Assembly (NCBI GenBank): GCA_017624735.1
Contig: JAGAMK010000069.1
Span: 1 to 64,000 of the forward strand
Origin: Clostridia bacterium
Lineage (GTDB): Bacteria > Bacillota > Clostridia > Oscillospirales > Acutalibacteraceae
Reading direction: 5' to 3'
Length of the DNA stretch: 64,000 nt
Under the pieces are notes generated by a model. That model had not been told where the DNA came from. It saw only the letters and a list, made by a program, of their open reading frames with translations, and searched no databases. The translations under genes were made by a program, and so were the position numbers. Shown here piece by piece: positions 35,554 to 44,515 of this stretch; within the stretch, counting starts at the first letter, position 1; each line of letters starts with the position of its first letter.

Positions 35554-36823
35554 ATATCTGTGCTAATGCTTGTTCAATATCTGCGATAATGTCCTCAACA
35601 TTTTCAATACCAACTGAGAATCTGATAAGGTCAGGTGATACGCCACACTCAACAAGTTCTTGGTCGCTTAATTGTCTGTGAGTTGATGAAGCAGGGTGAA
35701 GTACACAAGTTCTTGCATCTGCAACATGAGTAACAACTGCTGCAAGGTTCAGTGAATTCATAAACTTCTCTGCAGCCTCTCTGCCACCTTTAACACCGAA
35801 TGAAACAACACCACAAGTTCCCTTTGGCATATATTTCTGTACAAGGTCATAATACTTGTTGCCGGGAAGAGCAGGGTAGTTAACCCAAGAAATCTTGTCA
35901 TTATTTTCAAGATATTTTGCAACTGCAAGAGCATTACTGCAATGTCTTTCCATACGAAGATGGAGTGTTTCAAGACCTAAATTAAGGTAATATGAATTCT
36001 GTGGAGCAGGAGTTGAACCGTAATCACGAAGAAGCTGTGCAACGATTTTGGTGATGTAACCTGCCTTGCCGAAATCCTTTGTATAAACTGCACCATGATA
36101 ACTTTCGTCAGGCTGTGTAAGGCCCGGGAATTTATCGTTCTGTTCCCAGTCAAAATTACCGCTGTCGATAACTGCACCGCCGATAATATTTGCGTGACCT
36201 TCCATATATTTTGTTGTGGAATGTGTAACAATGTCAGCACCAAATTCTAATGGACGACAGTTAATAGGTGTTGGGAATGTGTTATCAACAATGAGTGGCA
36301 CACCGTTAGCGTGTGCAATCTTTGCAAATTTCTCAATGTCAAGAATATCAAGTGATGGGTTTGCAATTGTTTCGCCGAAAAGCGCCTTTGTGTTAGGCTT
36401 GAATGCAGCTTGAATTTCTTCCTCACTTGCATTTGGGTCAACAAAAGTAACGTCAATGCCGAGTTTTCTCATTGTAACATTGAAAAGGTTGAATGTACCG
36501 CCGTAAATTGTAGCGGCAGATACAAAGTGGTCGCCTGCACCCATAATATTTATGAGCGAGAAGAAGTTTGCAGCCTGACCTGAAGATGTAAGAACACCTG
36601 CAACACCGCCCTCAAGCATTGTGATTTTCTGTGCAACTGCATCACTTGTGGGGTTTGCAAGACGAGTGTACATATATCCTGGCTCAAGGTCAAAAAGCTT
36701 GGCCATAGCTTCACTTGTGTCATATTTGAATGTTGTACTCTGTACGATAGGGAGTACTCTCGGTTCACCGTTCTTTGGTCTGTAAGCACCTTGAACGCAA
36801 TTGGTTTCTATTTTATAAGCCAT
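35552..36823 (-). CDS. metY: O-acetylhomoserine sulfhydrylase (MetY)
   Basis: A PLP enzyme of the Cys/Met metabolism family (423 aa) that makes homocysteine from O-acetylhomoserine and sulfide. Typical parts are YTRLANPTSDAVAQKI, TSSGQAANFFSLINI, IVDNTFPTPINCRPLEFGADIVTHSTTKYMEGHA with the PLP lysine in TTKY, and RFSVGIENVEDIIADIEQAL. MetY is longer than cystathionine gamma-synthase, as seen here. The start follows GGAGGACTGATTAAA, 5 bases after the apgM-like gene. Confidence 0.92.
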   Translation of the reverse strand: MAYKIETNCVQGAYRPKNGEPRVLPIVQSTTFKYDTSEAMAKLFDLEPGYMYTRLANPTSDAVAQKITMLEGGVAGVLTSSGQAANFFSLINIMGAGDHFVSAATIYGGTFNLFNVTMRKLGIDVTFVDPNASEEEIQAAFKPNTKALFGETIANPSLDILDIEKFAKIAHANGVPLIVDNTFPTPINCRPLEFGADIVTHSTTKYMEGHANIIGGAVIDSGNFDWEQNDKFPGLTQPDESYHGAVYTKDFGKAGYITKIVAQLLRDYGSTPAPQNSYYLNLGLETLHLRMERHCSNALAVAKYLENNDKISWVNYPALPGNKYYDLVQKYMPKGTCGVVSFGVKGGREAAEKFMNSLNLAAVVTHVADARTCVLHPASSTHRQLSDQELVECGVSPDLIRFSVGIENVEDIIADIEQALAQI

Positions 36824-36828
36824 TTTAA

Positions 36829-38037
36829 TCAGTCCTCCAAAAATTTCTTCATAAGTGCAACGCCACTTTCTACGAAAAGTCCTGTTGCCTTTGCTGTTTC
36901 TTCGTTGATTGTATCAACACCGTCAACCTCATTGTTCTTATGGTAAATCATAAATGGAACAGGGTCGGATGCGTGTGTAGCAGTAACTATTGGTGTTGGG
37001 TGGTCTGGAAGAATCATAATCTTGTAATCATCATAATCTTTAAGTCCATCAAAGAGAATTGGAAGTACTTGCTCGTCAATAATTTCAATTGCACGTACTT
37101 TATTTTCAGGCTCACGTCTATGACCACATTCATCAGGAGCCTCAATGTGAATATACGCATAATCGCAACCATTTTTAAGTGCATCAACAGCAGCCTGAGC
37201 TTTGCCGACAAAATTAGTATCTATGTAACCTGTTGCACCTTCTACGTCAGGTGTTTCCATCTTTGCACACTTACCGATACCTTTCAGAAGGTCAACCGCT
37301 GAAATTACAGCACCCTTGATGCCATATAATTTTTCAAATGGTGAAAGCGCAGGTTTTTTGCCCTCACCCCAAAGCCAGATTGAGTTTGCAGGACGTTTGC
37401 CATTCTTGATTCTTTCAAGATTTACAGGGTGGTCTTTAAGCAAATCATAGCTTTCTTTCATCATTCTGATAAGGTCAGTTGCGTTTTCGCTTGTTGAAAG
37501 GTATTCACCTACAACTCTGCCCGAAATATCGTGTGGGGGAGTCATATTTCCCAAATCGGTTGTGCCATTGTCCCATACAAGACAATGACGGTAACTTACA
37601 CCGCTGTAAAATTTGTAAACATCATTACCAAAATGTTCTTGAACAGTTTCAATAATCTTTTCTGCCTCTGCAGTAGAAATATCGTCTGCACAGTAGTCAA
37701 CCATAGTCTTATCAGCATAGTTTTCTTCGCTTGACAGAGTAACAATATTGCAACGAAGAGTTACATCTGTGTCTTTAAGGTCAACGCCGATACTTGCCGC
37801 CTCAAGCGGACTTCTTCCTGTATAATAGATTGATGGGTCAAAGCCCATAACACTCATGTTAGCAACGTCACTGCCTGGCTTCATTCCGTCGGGAACAGTT
37901 TTTACAAGACCAACTGTACCTTTTTTTGCAAGTGAGTCAAAATTTGGCTTTTTAGCCATCATCATAGGTGTTTTACCATCAAAAAGTGGAACGGGATAAT
38001 CAGCCATTCCGTCATATAAAACAACAACATATTTCAT
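36829..38037 (-). CDS. ApgM-type phosphoglycerate mutase family protein (possible homoserine kinase)
   Basis: A 402-aa alkaline-phosphatase-superfamily protein of the archaeal iPGM (ApgM) type: VVLYDGMADYP (metal Asp), GMKPGSDVANMSVMGFDP with the catalytic Ser, YTGRSPLEAASIGVDL, HIEAPDECGHRREPENK and ILPDHPTPI. By family it would interconvert 3- and 2-phosphoglycerate. Bacterial members that sit with threonine/methionine genes have been proposed to be an alternative homoserine kinase, and this gene is in an operon with metY. Both readings remain open. The ATG follows GGAGATGATATAG. Confidence 0.82.
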   Translation of the reverse strand: MKYVVVLYDGMADYPVPLFDGKTPMMMAKKPNFDSLAKKGTVGLVKTVPDGMKPGSDVANMSVMGFDPSIYYTGRSPLEAASIGVDLKDTDVTLRCNIVTLSSEENYADKTMVDYCADDISTAEAEKIIETVQEHFGNDVYKFYSGVSYRHCLVWDNGTTDLGNMTPPHDISGRVVGEYLSTSENATDLIRMMKESYDLLKDHPVNLERIKNGKRPANSIWLWGEGKKPALSPFEKLYGIKGAVISAVDLLKGIGKCAKMETPDVEGATGYIDTNFVGKAQAAVDALKNGCDYAYIHIEAPDECGHRREPENKVRAIEIIDEQVLPILFDGLKDYDDYKIMILPDHPTPIVTATHASDPVPFMIYHKNNEVDGVDTINEETAKATGLFVESGVALMKKFLED

Positions 38038-38078
38038 CTATATCATCTCCAAATAGAAATAAAAATACTTTACTAGAC

Positions 38079-38107
38079 ATTTTAACATATATAATATGTA
38101 TTGTCAA
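38079..38107 (-). promoter_or_regulatory. Sigma-A promoter of apgM-like - metY operon
   Basis: TTGACA (38102-38107), 17-base spacer and TAAAAT (38079-38084) on the minus strand. The leader is about 35 bases, with no S-box or other riboswitch. Confidence 0.8.
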
Positions 38108-38141
38108 AGGAACTTCTTCACTATTCCATATTACTTTTTAC

Positions 38142-38861
38142 TTAATTTATTCCCCAATCACTGATATCACCACGTTGCATACCACCGATAATCTTTTGTC
38201 TTAATGCAGGATATCGTTTTTCAAGGTCTGCAAGCAACATCTTTGTATCTTCACGGTTAGTTTTTTCGTCTGCAGGGCAACGGCTTTCCACAATAGGCAC
38301 ATTTTCCTTGTTTGCCACCCTTGTAATATCTGTTTCGTAGGCAAAAACCATTGGCCTAATCATATATAAATCTTTTCTCGAAAGATACGAAACAGGGGAG
38401 AAGCATTCTGCTCGACCATTACCGAATAAATTCATAATAAATGTTTCGGCAGCATCGTCCATATGATGCCCAAGAGCAATTTTATTACAGCCCAATTCTT
38501 TTGCCGTATCGTGCAAAAGCCCACGTCGCATTCTCGCACATAAACTGCAAGGATTGGTTTCTTTCCTTTCTTCAAATATAATATGGTATAACTCTGTGCG
38601 TTTAACAGTATATGGAATATCATTATCCTTGCAAATTTTCTCAATTTCAGAGTAATCTGCACATTCACCATGAAACTGTGGGTCAAGAGTTATTGCACAA
38701 AGGTCAAATTTTTTAGGATAAAAAATCTTGAGATTAATAAGGCACAAAAGCATAACAACACTATCTTTTCCACCAGAAACACAAACGGCAATTCTGTCGC
38801 CATCTTCAATCATATTATATTTATCAACTGCTGCACGGACAAGACTTAATAGCTTTTGCAC
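38142..38861 (-). CDS. TtcA-like tRNA thiolation ATPase
   Basis: A PP-loop ATPase of about 239 aa: VQKLLSLVRAAVDKYNMIEDGDRIAVCVSGGKDS, then PCSLCARMRRGLLHDTAKELGCNKIALGHHMDDAAETFIMNLFGNGR, the C-x-x-C and H-H-x-D-D patterns of TtcA/TtuA proteins. TtcA makes 2-thiocytidine in tRNA. RCPADEKTNRE near the end is also typical. The GTG at 38861 is preferred, 9 bases after AAAGGAG; the ATG at 38870 directly abuts that site. A weak promoter (TTTACT-17-TACAAT) lies at 38894-38922. Confidence 0.82.
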   Translation of the reverse strand: MQKLLSLVRAAVDKYNMIEDGDRIAVCVSGGKDSVVMLLCLINLKIFYPKKFDLCAITLDPQFHGECADYSEIEKICKDNDIPYTVKRTELYHIIFEERKETNPCSLCARMRRGLLHDTAKELGCNKIALGHHMDDAAETFIMNLFGNGRAECFSPVSYLSRKDLYMIRPMVFAYETDITRVANKENVPIVESRCPADEKTNREDTKMLLADLEKRYPALRQKIIGGMQRGDISDWGIN

Positions 38862-39027
38862 ACTTTTCATCTCCTTTGTGAAAGATTACAAATATTGTAG
38901 TATGATTTTGTGAAAAAGTAAATAAAAACTTTTAAAAATAATCATAAAGAAAAATATGTGAAAAAATAAGAAAACAGGAGAAAAACAGAGATATGTATTT
39001 GCTACATTAAAAAAATAAAAAAATGTG

Positions 39028-39056
39028 TTGACAAATAAAATTCCCTTTGTTATAAT
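39028..39056 (+). promoter_or_regulatory. Consensus sigma-A promoter of rplM-rpsI
   Basis: TTGACA (39028-39033), a 17-base spacer and TATAAT (39051-39056) match the consensus exactly. The leader of about 36 bases is too short for a ribosomal-protein regulatory structure. Confidence 0.9.
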
Positions 39057-39098
39057 CTTCGAGCAATGAAAATTAATTTTTATGGGAGGATAAGTTCT

Positions 39099-39527
39099 AT
39101 GTCAACTTATATGCCAAAAAAGGGCGACATTACCCGTAACTGGTATGTGCTTGATGCTGCAGGCAAAACTCTTGGTAGCGTAGCTGCTGAAGCTGCAGTT
39201 CTTCTTAGAGGTAAGCACAAGCCAACATTCACTCCTCATGCTGATTGTGGTGACCACGTAATCATCATCAATGCAGAAAAGGTTGTTCTTACAGGTAACA
39301 AGCTTGAACAGAAAATGTACTATCATCACACAGGTTATGTTGGTAACATGAAAGAAGTTAAGTATAAGACTCTTATGAAAACAAAGCCAGAGTTCGCAGT
39401 AACAAAGGCTGTTAAGGGTATGATTCCTGACACAGTAATCGGCCGTGAGGCTCTTACTCGTCTTCGTGTATACCGTGGTGCAGAGCACAAGCATGCTGCT
39501 CAGAAACCTGAAACAAGAGAATTCTAA
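39099..39527 (+). CDS. rplM: 50S ribosomal protein L13
   Basis: The 142-aa protein has the full L13 pattern: RNWYVLDAAGKTLGSVAAEAAVLLRGKHKP, VIIINAEKVVLTGNKLEQK, YYHHTGYVGNMKEV and MIPDTVIGREALTRLRVYRGAEHKH. The ATG at 39099 follows GGGAGGATAAGTTCT; the ATG at 39066 overlaps the transcription start. L13 is an early-assembly 23S rRNA binder. It is co-transcribed with rpsI, the usual order. Confidence 0.97.
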   Translation: MSTYMPKKGDITRNWYVLDAAGKTLGSVAAEAAVLLRGKHKPTFTPHADCGDHVIIINAEKVVLTGNKLEQKMYYHHTGYVGNMKEVKYKTLMKTKPEFAVTKAVKGMIPDTVIGREALTRLRVYRGAEHKHAAQKPETREF

Positions 39528-39545
39528 GAAAGGGAGGCAAATTAA

Positions 39546-39944
39546 ATGTACGAAACAAATCCTTATTTCTATGGTACAGGTAGAAGAAAGAAATCAGTAG
39601 CTCGTGTACGTGTTTATGCAGGTACAGGTAAAATCACAGTTAACGACAGAGATATTGACGATTATTTCGGTCTTGAAACACTCAAGCTCATCGTTCGTCA
39701 GCCTCTCGCTCTTACAGGCACAATGGACAAGTTTGATATCGTTTGCCGCGTTGGCGGTGGCGGTGTAACTGGTCAGGCTGGTGCTATCCGTCATGGTCTT
39801 TCACGTGCTCTTCTTCAGTATGACGAAAACCTTCGTCCAGAACTCAAGAAGGCAGGTTTCTTAACAAGAGACCCAAGAATGAAGGAAAGAAAGAAATACG
39901 GTCTCAAAGGCGCTCGTCGTGCACCTCAGTTCTCAAAGAGATAA
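39546..39944 (+). CDS. rpsI: 30S ribosomal protein S9
   Basis: A 132-aa protein with the S9 hallmarks [76 protein letters not shown]. The basic C-terminal tail reaches the P-site tRNA. It starts 18 bases after rplM, with an AAAGGGAGG site, and is followed by a strong terminator. Confidence 0.98.
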   Translation: MYETNPYFYGTGRRKKSVARVRVYAGTGKITVNDRDIDDYFGLETLKLIVRQPLALTGTMDKFDIVCRVGGGGVTGQAGAIRHGLSRALLQYDENLRPELKKAGFLTRDPRMKERKKYGLKGARRAPQFSKR

Positions 39945-39962
39945 AAGACTATATGTATTTTT

Positions 39963-39997
39963 CAACACTCACCAATTTGGTGGGTGTTGTTTTTTTG
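39963..39997 (+). terminator. Terminator of rplM-rpsI
   Basis: An 11-bp stem (CAACACTCACC 39963-39973 with 39979-39989, one G-U pair) and a 5-base loop, followed by TTTTTTT. Confidence 0.92.
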
Positions 39998-40009
39998 CAT
40001 TAATATGCA

Positions 40010-40195
40010 TTCTATTTAGAATTATCTTTTATCCCTTTTCGGCCTTCGGACACCTCGGAAAAGCACTCGGTGCTCCTCACTAAAAACAGTCCACCGGACT
40101 GTTTTCTTAACGCTCGGACAGTTCAGCAAGAGATAATTTCTTTATTATCACAGAATTCTCAGCACTCACGAAAGAGGGTGCTGTTTTTTATTGCA
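40010..40195. repeat. Cluster of palindromes and a second terminator-like hairpin
   Basis: This gene-free stretch holds several perfect or near-perfect hairpins: AAAACAGTCC/GGACTGTTTT (40083-40092, 40096-40105), GCAC-TCG-GTGC (about 40065-40075), and CAGCACTC/GAGGGTGCTG (40160-40183) followed by six T. The last looks like a terminator for the plus strand, though no plus-strand gene lies between it and the rpsI terminator. The GC-rich words differ from the surrounding DNA and look like an intergenic repeat cluster. Confidence 0.55.
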
Positions 40196-40204
40196 AAAAA
40201 AGTA

Positions 40205-40227
40205 GGGGACGGTGCCCACACCGTCCC
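40205..40227. repeat. Palindromic repeat (family 1, copy 1), also terminator of the XRE-sensor gene
   Basis: GGGACGGTG (40206-40214) and CACCGTCCC (40219-40227) form a 9-bp stem with a 4-base loop. On the minus strand it is followed by CTACTTTTTTT, so it can end the transcript of the gene that stops at 40238. The same 23-base unit recurs at 52493-52515 with two compensating changes. Confidence 0.75.
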
Positions 40228-40237
40228 ACTTGGCATT

Positions 40238-42274
40238 CTATTCTTTATACGGAATAAACTCCGCATCAATAACTTCAAATCTTCTATGTTTTTGGTTATA
40301 TTTAAGTACAGCTTTTGTATCACCGATATAATCTGCGTGTCCATAGAGCGAAGTGTATTGCTGACAAATTAATTCATAAATACCGTCATTATCTACATCC
40401 TCGGGATAAAAAGCACGGAAACTGTCATACAACAAGTAGTCGTTATCAGCTTCACCTATTACTTTTCCGTTTTCATCCCAATGTGCAAATGGAGAATCTG
40501 GTATATTGTGTTTATAATCAATAGTAGTTTTATATCCTGTAAAAACATTGCTTATTTCAATTTTAAAATCGTTTTTTAATACACTTGTAAAACCATTATA
40601 TACTTCATCAACGTTGTTGAAATTATTAAAAATTTCATAGATTGAATATTCGTTGACTTTGATAACCTTTGAATTGTATCCGCCTGCACCACCACTTTCG
40701 GCAACATGAAAATTGATTATAATTTCATCAATGTTGTCTCCGTCTAAATCGGCTAAAGATAATTGGCAACCGTAACCGGCTTCATCAAGGTCATAAAAAC
40801 GAATTTTATTTTCATTTTCAATGGCTAAATAAAACTCTTCATATAAAGTTCCAAATCTGTTATGACCAAGGATATATACAGATGATTTAAAATCGGTTGA
40901 TTCAACATTTCCTTCTATAAAAGATTTATATGAACAGCCGGACAATCCCACATTTTGCATAAAACTATCATCAAGATACCAATTTTCGCGGTAATCTGCA
41001 GAACTTATGTGTAGTATTATTGATTCAGGATAATAGACAAATATGTAGTCGATAATCGTAATACATTTTTCTTCTTTATCGTAATTAAGATAAAGAATTT
41101 TATAAGTACCTCCAGTATGTATCAGGGTGTTGAATGTATCGTCTGTTGCGTTATAAAATAGGTGATAGTCGGTTTCAATGCTTTGACAATTCCGTGGCAG
41201 AATATCATCGAATTTTTGTGAAAGTATCGTGTGCCATCTATCATCAGTTTTAATACTTTTTTCAAATTGATAAGCATCGTAGTCAGATATGTTTAACGTT
41301 ATTACATTGTAGCATATATCGTCTTTATACAAACCATTATCATCAGTAAGCATTTTAACGTTGGTTATTACCGAACTATGAGGTATTTCAATATTAAGGG
41401 TGTTTTCTATTTTACTGATGTATTTGCTTTCACTTATTGTAACTGTTTCCTCACCATCAATAGATTGAGTAATAGTTATATTTTCGTCGCTTTGGTTAAA
41501 CGACATAGCAACTGAAAATACAAACAATAAACCTATAATAATTCCCGATATAATATTTTTCTTTTGAATTTTATTAGTCTTATGAAAAAAGAGATGTAAA
41601 CGAGAATTACTGTCAAGGCATTGCTTTTTAAGAGTATAAACTGAATTTTGATGTATAAATATGTATAAACTTTTTGTACTCCAGAATTTTGAAATACTTT
41701 GTGGAATAATGGTTTTTGTTATAAACTCTTTTCCATTTTTAGTGATTGTTAATTTAATGCATTTTTCAAAAATATCATAATGAAAAATACTATTAAATAC
41801 ATTTTCATAAGTTGATTTCCATATTTTTACAAGACTTATTATATATCTGATAAAAAGAACGGTTGCAATAAAAGATAAACCCAAATAAATTCCTTTTGAG
41901 ATGTTATCAGTCACAACAAAAAAAGTGCGAATAGTGTTGAAAAAAAGTAAAATGAATAATAAAAGATAAATTAAAAAACTTTTTAAGTTTACTGTCTTGA
42001 ATACTGATTTGAGTATAAGCTTGGTATATTTGAGCTCATAGCTTTCTAAAGGCTTGTTATCTTTTTCGCTGTTTTTTTGCGGTTCTGTAAGAATATCATC
42101 AATTGATACTCCTAAAATATCCTTTAGTCTTATCAGATTATCAATAGTCGGCAGAGTTTGGTCTGTTTCCCAAAGGCTGATGGTTTGTCTTGTAACAAAC
42201 AGTTGTTTTGCCAAATCTTCTTGTGATAAATTATGTTGCTTTCTGTAACTTTGCAGTCTTTCACCAGCGGTCAT
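40238..42274 (-). CDS. Membrane-anchored XRE regulator with large extracytoplasmic sensor-like domain
   Basis: A 678-aa protein. Residues 1-62 are an XRE HTH (ERLQSYRKQHNLSQEDLAKQLFVTRQTISLWE). Two membrane helices follow (about 97-115, 128-150), then a YcxB-like stretch (about 155-225, FHYDIFEKCIKLTITKNGKEF) and a third helix (about 242-262). The remaining 415 residues should lie outside and hold two acidic D-x-D-x-D loops like calcium-binding FG-GAP/VCBS repeats: LADLDGDNIDEI and EDVDNDGIYEL. It could carry an outside signal to a promoter directly. The ATG follows GGAGGTAGAGCTT. A palindrome at 42335 is a likely operator. Confidence 0.78.
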   Translation of the reverse strand: MTAGERLQSYRKQHNLSQEDLAKQLFVTRQTISLWETDQTLPTIDNLIRLKDILGVSIDDILTEPQKNSEKDNKPLESYELKYTKLILKSVFKTVNLKSFLIYLLLFILLFFNTIRTFFVVTDNISKGIYLGLSFIATVLFIRYIISLVKIWKSTYENVFNSIFHYDIFEKCIKLTITKNGKEFITKTIIPQSISKFWSTKSLYIFIHQNSVYTLKKQCLDSNSRLHLFFHKTNKIQKKNIISGIIIGLLFVFSVAMSFNQSDENITITQSIDGEETVTISESKYISKIENTLNIEIPHSSVITNVKMLTDDNGLYKDDICYNVITLNISDYDAYQFEKSIKTDDRWHTILSQKFDDILPRNCQSIETDYHLFYNATDDTFNTLIHTGGTYKILYLNYDKEEKCITIIDYIFVYYPESIILHISSADYRENWYLDDSFMQNVGLSGCSYKSFIEGNVESTDFKSSVYILGHNRFGTLYEEFYLAIENENKIRFYDLDEAGYGCQLSLADLDGDNIDEIIINFHVAESGGAGGYNSKVIKVNEYSIYEIFNNFNNVDEVYNGFTSVLKNDFKIEISNVFTGYKTTIDYKHNIPDSPFAHWDENGKVIGEADNDYLLYDSFRAFYPEDVDNDGIYELICQQYTSLYGHADYIGDTKAVLKYNQKHRRFEVIDAEFIPYKE

Positions 42275-42334
42275 AAGCTCTACCTCCTTGCATGATTCAG
42301 TATATCATTTTGCATCAAAATTGCGCAAGAATTT

Positions 42335-42357
42335 AATACTTGACATTGTCAAGTATT
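42335..42357. promoter_or_regulatory. Perfect palindrome, candidate operator of the XRE-sensor gene
   Basis: AATACTTGACA and TGTCAAGTATT flank a single T (11-bp arms). It is flanked at wider spacing by CGCAAG and CTTGCG. It lies between the promoter at 42393-42420 and the start codon at 42274, a position suited to autorepression by the adjacent XRE protein. Confidence 0.65.
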
Positions 42358-42392
42358 ACTTGCGTGCACATTTTACAAAGAATTATTATACC

Positions 42393-42420
42393 ATTATAAT
42401 AGCATATTTAATATGTGCAA
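42393..42420 (-). promoter_or_regulatory. Promoter of the XRE-sensor gene
   Basis: On the minus strand TTGCAC (42415-42420), a 16-base spacer and TATAAT (42393-42398). A second TATAAT with an extended TGG (42385-42390) follows 2 bases further and could be an alternative -10. Confidence 0.6.
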
Positions 42421-42479
42421 TTCAATAATCACTTTATATTTAAATACATAAAATATATAGGTGATAATAATTAAATTAA

Positions 42480-42520
42480 CAAAAGAAAAAACAGGCATTG
42501 TATTCACAACACCTGTTTTT
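42480..42520 (-). terminator. Terminator of TRAP transporter operon
   Basis: On the minus strand AAAAACAGG (42512-42520) pairs with CCTGTTTTT (42486-42494), with a further ACAA/TTGT pairing inside, followed by TTTTTTCTTTT. It lies just after the permease gene. Confidence 0.82.
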
Positions 42521-42535
42521 ATAATGAAATCTTAT

Positions 42536-44512
42536 TTATGCAATTTTCGCTTGTTCTTTCTTTGCACCGATTTTCTGAATAATAAATACAAGGACAATAA
42601 GACCGAGACCAACAGCATCAGTAACAATGCCCGGAATAATCATGCAAAGTCCACCTGCAAGAGCGAGAATTCTCTCTAACCAAGACATGTGCTTGAACAT
42701 ATATCCTTCCATACCGGCAGAGATAATGTAAATACCACAGAGAGCAGTAATAACAAGAAGCACGATTTCATACCAAGGCTTATCCGAACCGATAATAAGC
42801 ATTTCAGGACTGAATGCGAAAATGTAAGGCACAATAAATGCAGTAATCGCAAGTCTTGTAGCAGTAACACCCGTTTTGAGTGGGTTTGATTTTGCAATAG
42901 CTGAACCTGCATAAGCAGCAAGAGCTACAGGAGGAGTAATATCGGCAACAATACCAAAATAGAAAACAAACATGTGTGCTGCAAGCACAGGAAGGCTAAG
43001 GCTACTCATAAGGATAGGAGCAACCATTGATGCCATAATAACATAGTTTGCTGTTGTTGGAACACCCATACCAAGAATGATACACATAATCATTGTAAGC
43101 ATCAAAGCAAAAATTGGGTGAATCTGTGATGCTGATTGTACCAATGATGAAAGCACATTAGCAAGACCAGTTTGCTGAACCATTGCAGAAATACATCCTG
43201 CAACTGCACAAGCAAGAGCAACGCCAATAGCATTCTTTGTACCATTTGCAAGTGAATTGATATAAAGTGAAATATCAAACTCAAATTTCTTATGAACTAT
43301 TGATTTAACAATTCCTTCAATAAGTTTTACACCTATAGCTACGAGAATAGCCAAAATTGCAGCCTTTGCAGGTGAATAATGATTCATTGCAACAACAAGA
43401 GCTACAACAGGGAGAAGGAGATAGCCTTTTGATAAAAGGAGTTTAAAGAAATTAGGAATAGCTTCTTTTGGAAGACCTTTAAGACCGAGCTTCTTAGCTT
43501 CAAAGTGAATCATCATAAAGATACCGGTGAAGTATAGAACAGCAGGAAGAATTGCAGCAATTGCAATCTGTGCATATGGGAGACCAGTATATTCAGTCAT
43601 AAGGAATGCCGCGGCACCCATGATAGGTGGCATAATCTGACCACCAGTTGAAGCAGCAGCCTCCACTGCGGCAGCAAATTCAGGTTTGTATCCACAACGT
43701 TTCATAGTAGGGATTGTAACAGAGCCACTACCTACAGTGTTAGCAACTGAAGAACCTGAATACATACCTTCCATGGCACTTGAAATAACAGCAACCTTTG
43801 CAGGACCACCAATTGATTTACCTGCAATTGAGTTAGCAAGGTCAACGAAGAATGCACCGATACCTGATTGTTCAAGGAAGGATGCGAAGATAATGAAGAG
43901 CACAATGAAGGATGCGCAAACATTAAGTGGTGTACCTGCAATACCCTCTGTTGTATAGAAGAGCTTATATGTAATAATTCTCAATGGATTACGATTAACA
44001 ACAAAGAATGCATAAGCAATAAATGCTGCTGAAACGCATACAATAGGTAATCCAACAACTCTTCGACAAGCTTCAAACAATAAGACTGTACCGATAATTG
44101 CAACTGCAATATCAATCTCATTAATTCTTGATGCTCTGTCAACAATAGCCTGACAATTTATTGCATAATAGAAGAAAGCACCTGAGCCTAACGCTGCAAA
44201 AATCCAGTCGTAGAAAGGCACGTGATTCATCTTTTTCTTTTCTTTTTTGTGACTTGGGAAGATAATAAAGGCAAACATTACGATAATACCGATAAACCAT
44301 GCCATTTTCTGCCTTTCTTCCATTGTGCCTGTCCAACCGTCGAACATAACATAAAGGGAGAAAAGCACCATAGCGCCTTTAATAATCTTCTGGAAGATGC
44401 CTGAAAAATGACGTGTGTTTGACTCTTTATCGAAGTCAGCCATGATTTTATCGACGTCAATAACTTCTTCGTCAGCTTCCATAGTAATTGGTTTTGTGTT
44501 TACATCTGACAT
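42536..44512 (-). CDS. TRAP transporter fused permease (DctQ-DctM type, TAXI system)
   Basis: A 658-aa membrane protein with 16 or more helices, the fused 4TM/12TM TRAP permease. The N-terminal part has the small-subunit helices (FSLYVMFDGWTG). The large part carries IGGPAKVAVISSAMEGMYSGSSVANTVGSGSVTIPTMKRCGYKPEFAAAVEAAASTGGQIMPPIMGAAAFLMTEY, the hallmark of this family, and GMGVPTTANYVIMASMVAPIL. It moves an organic acid with sodium using the binding protein of the third gene. It is the last gene of the operon, 3 bases after the DUF1850 gene. Confidence 0.93.
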   Translation of the reverse strand: MSDVNTKPITMEADEEVIDVDKIMADFDKESNTRHFSGIFQKIIKGAMVLFSLYVMFDGWTGTMEERQKMAWFIGIIVMFAFIIFPSHKKEKKKMNHVPFYDWIFAALGSGAFFYYAINCQAIVDRASRINEIDIAVAIIGTVLLFEACRRVVGLPIVCVSAAFIAYAFFVVNRNPLRIITYKLFYTTEGIAGTPLNVCASFIVLFIIFASFLEQSGIGAFFVDLANSIAGKSIGGPAKVAVISSAMEGMYSGSSVANTVGSGSVTIPTMKRCGYKPEFAAAVEAAASTGGQIMPPIMGAAAFLMTEYTGLPYAQIAIAAILPAVLYFTGIFMMIHFEAKKLGLKGLPKEAIPNFFKLLLSKGYLLLPVVALVVAMNHYSPAKAAILAILVAIGVKLIEGIVKSIVHKKFEFDISLYINSLANGTKNAIGVALACAVAGCISAMVQQTGLANVLSSLVQSASQIHPIFALMLTMIMCIILGMGVPTTANYVIMASMVAPILMSSLSLPVLAAHMFVFYFGIVADITPPVALAAYAGSAIAKSNPLKTGVTATRLAITAFIVPYIFAFSPEMLIIGSDKPWYEIVLLVITALCGIYIISAGMEGYMFKHMSWLERILALAGGLCMIIPGIVTDAVGLGLIVLVFIIQKIGAKKEQAKIA

Positions 44513-44515
44513 TAA

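Noticed and set aside
39945..40237. A CRISPR array or insertion sequence in the palindrome-rich gap after rpsI
   Set aside because: The palindromes differ from each other, there is no regular spacing or spacer structure, and no transposase fragment was found.
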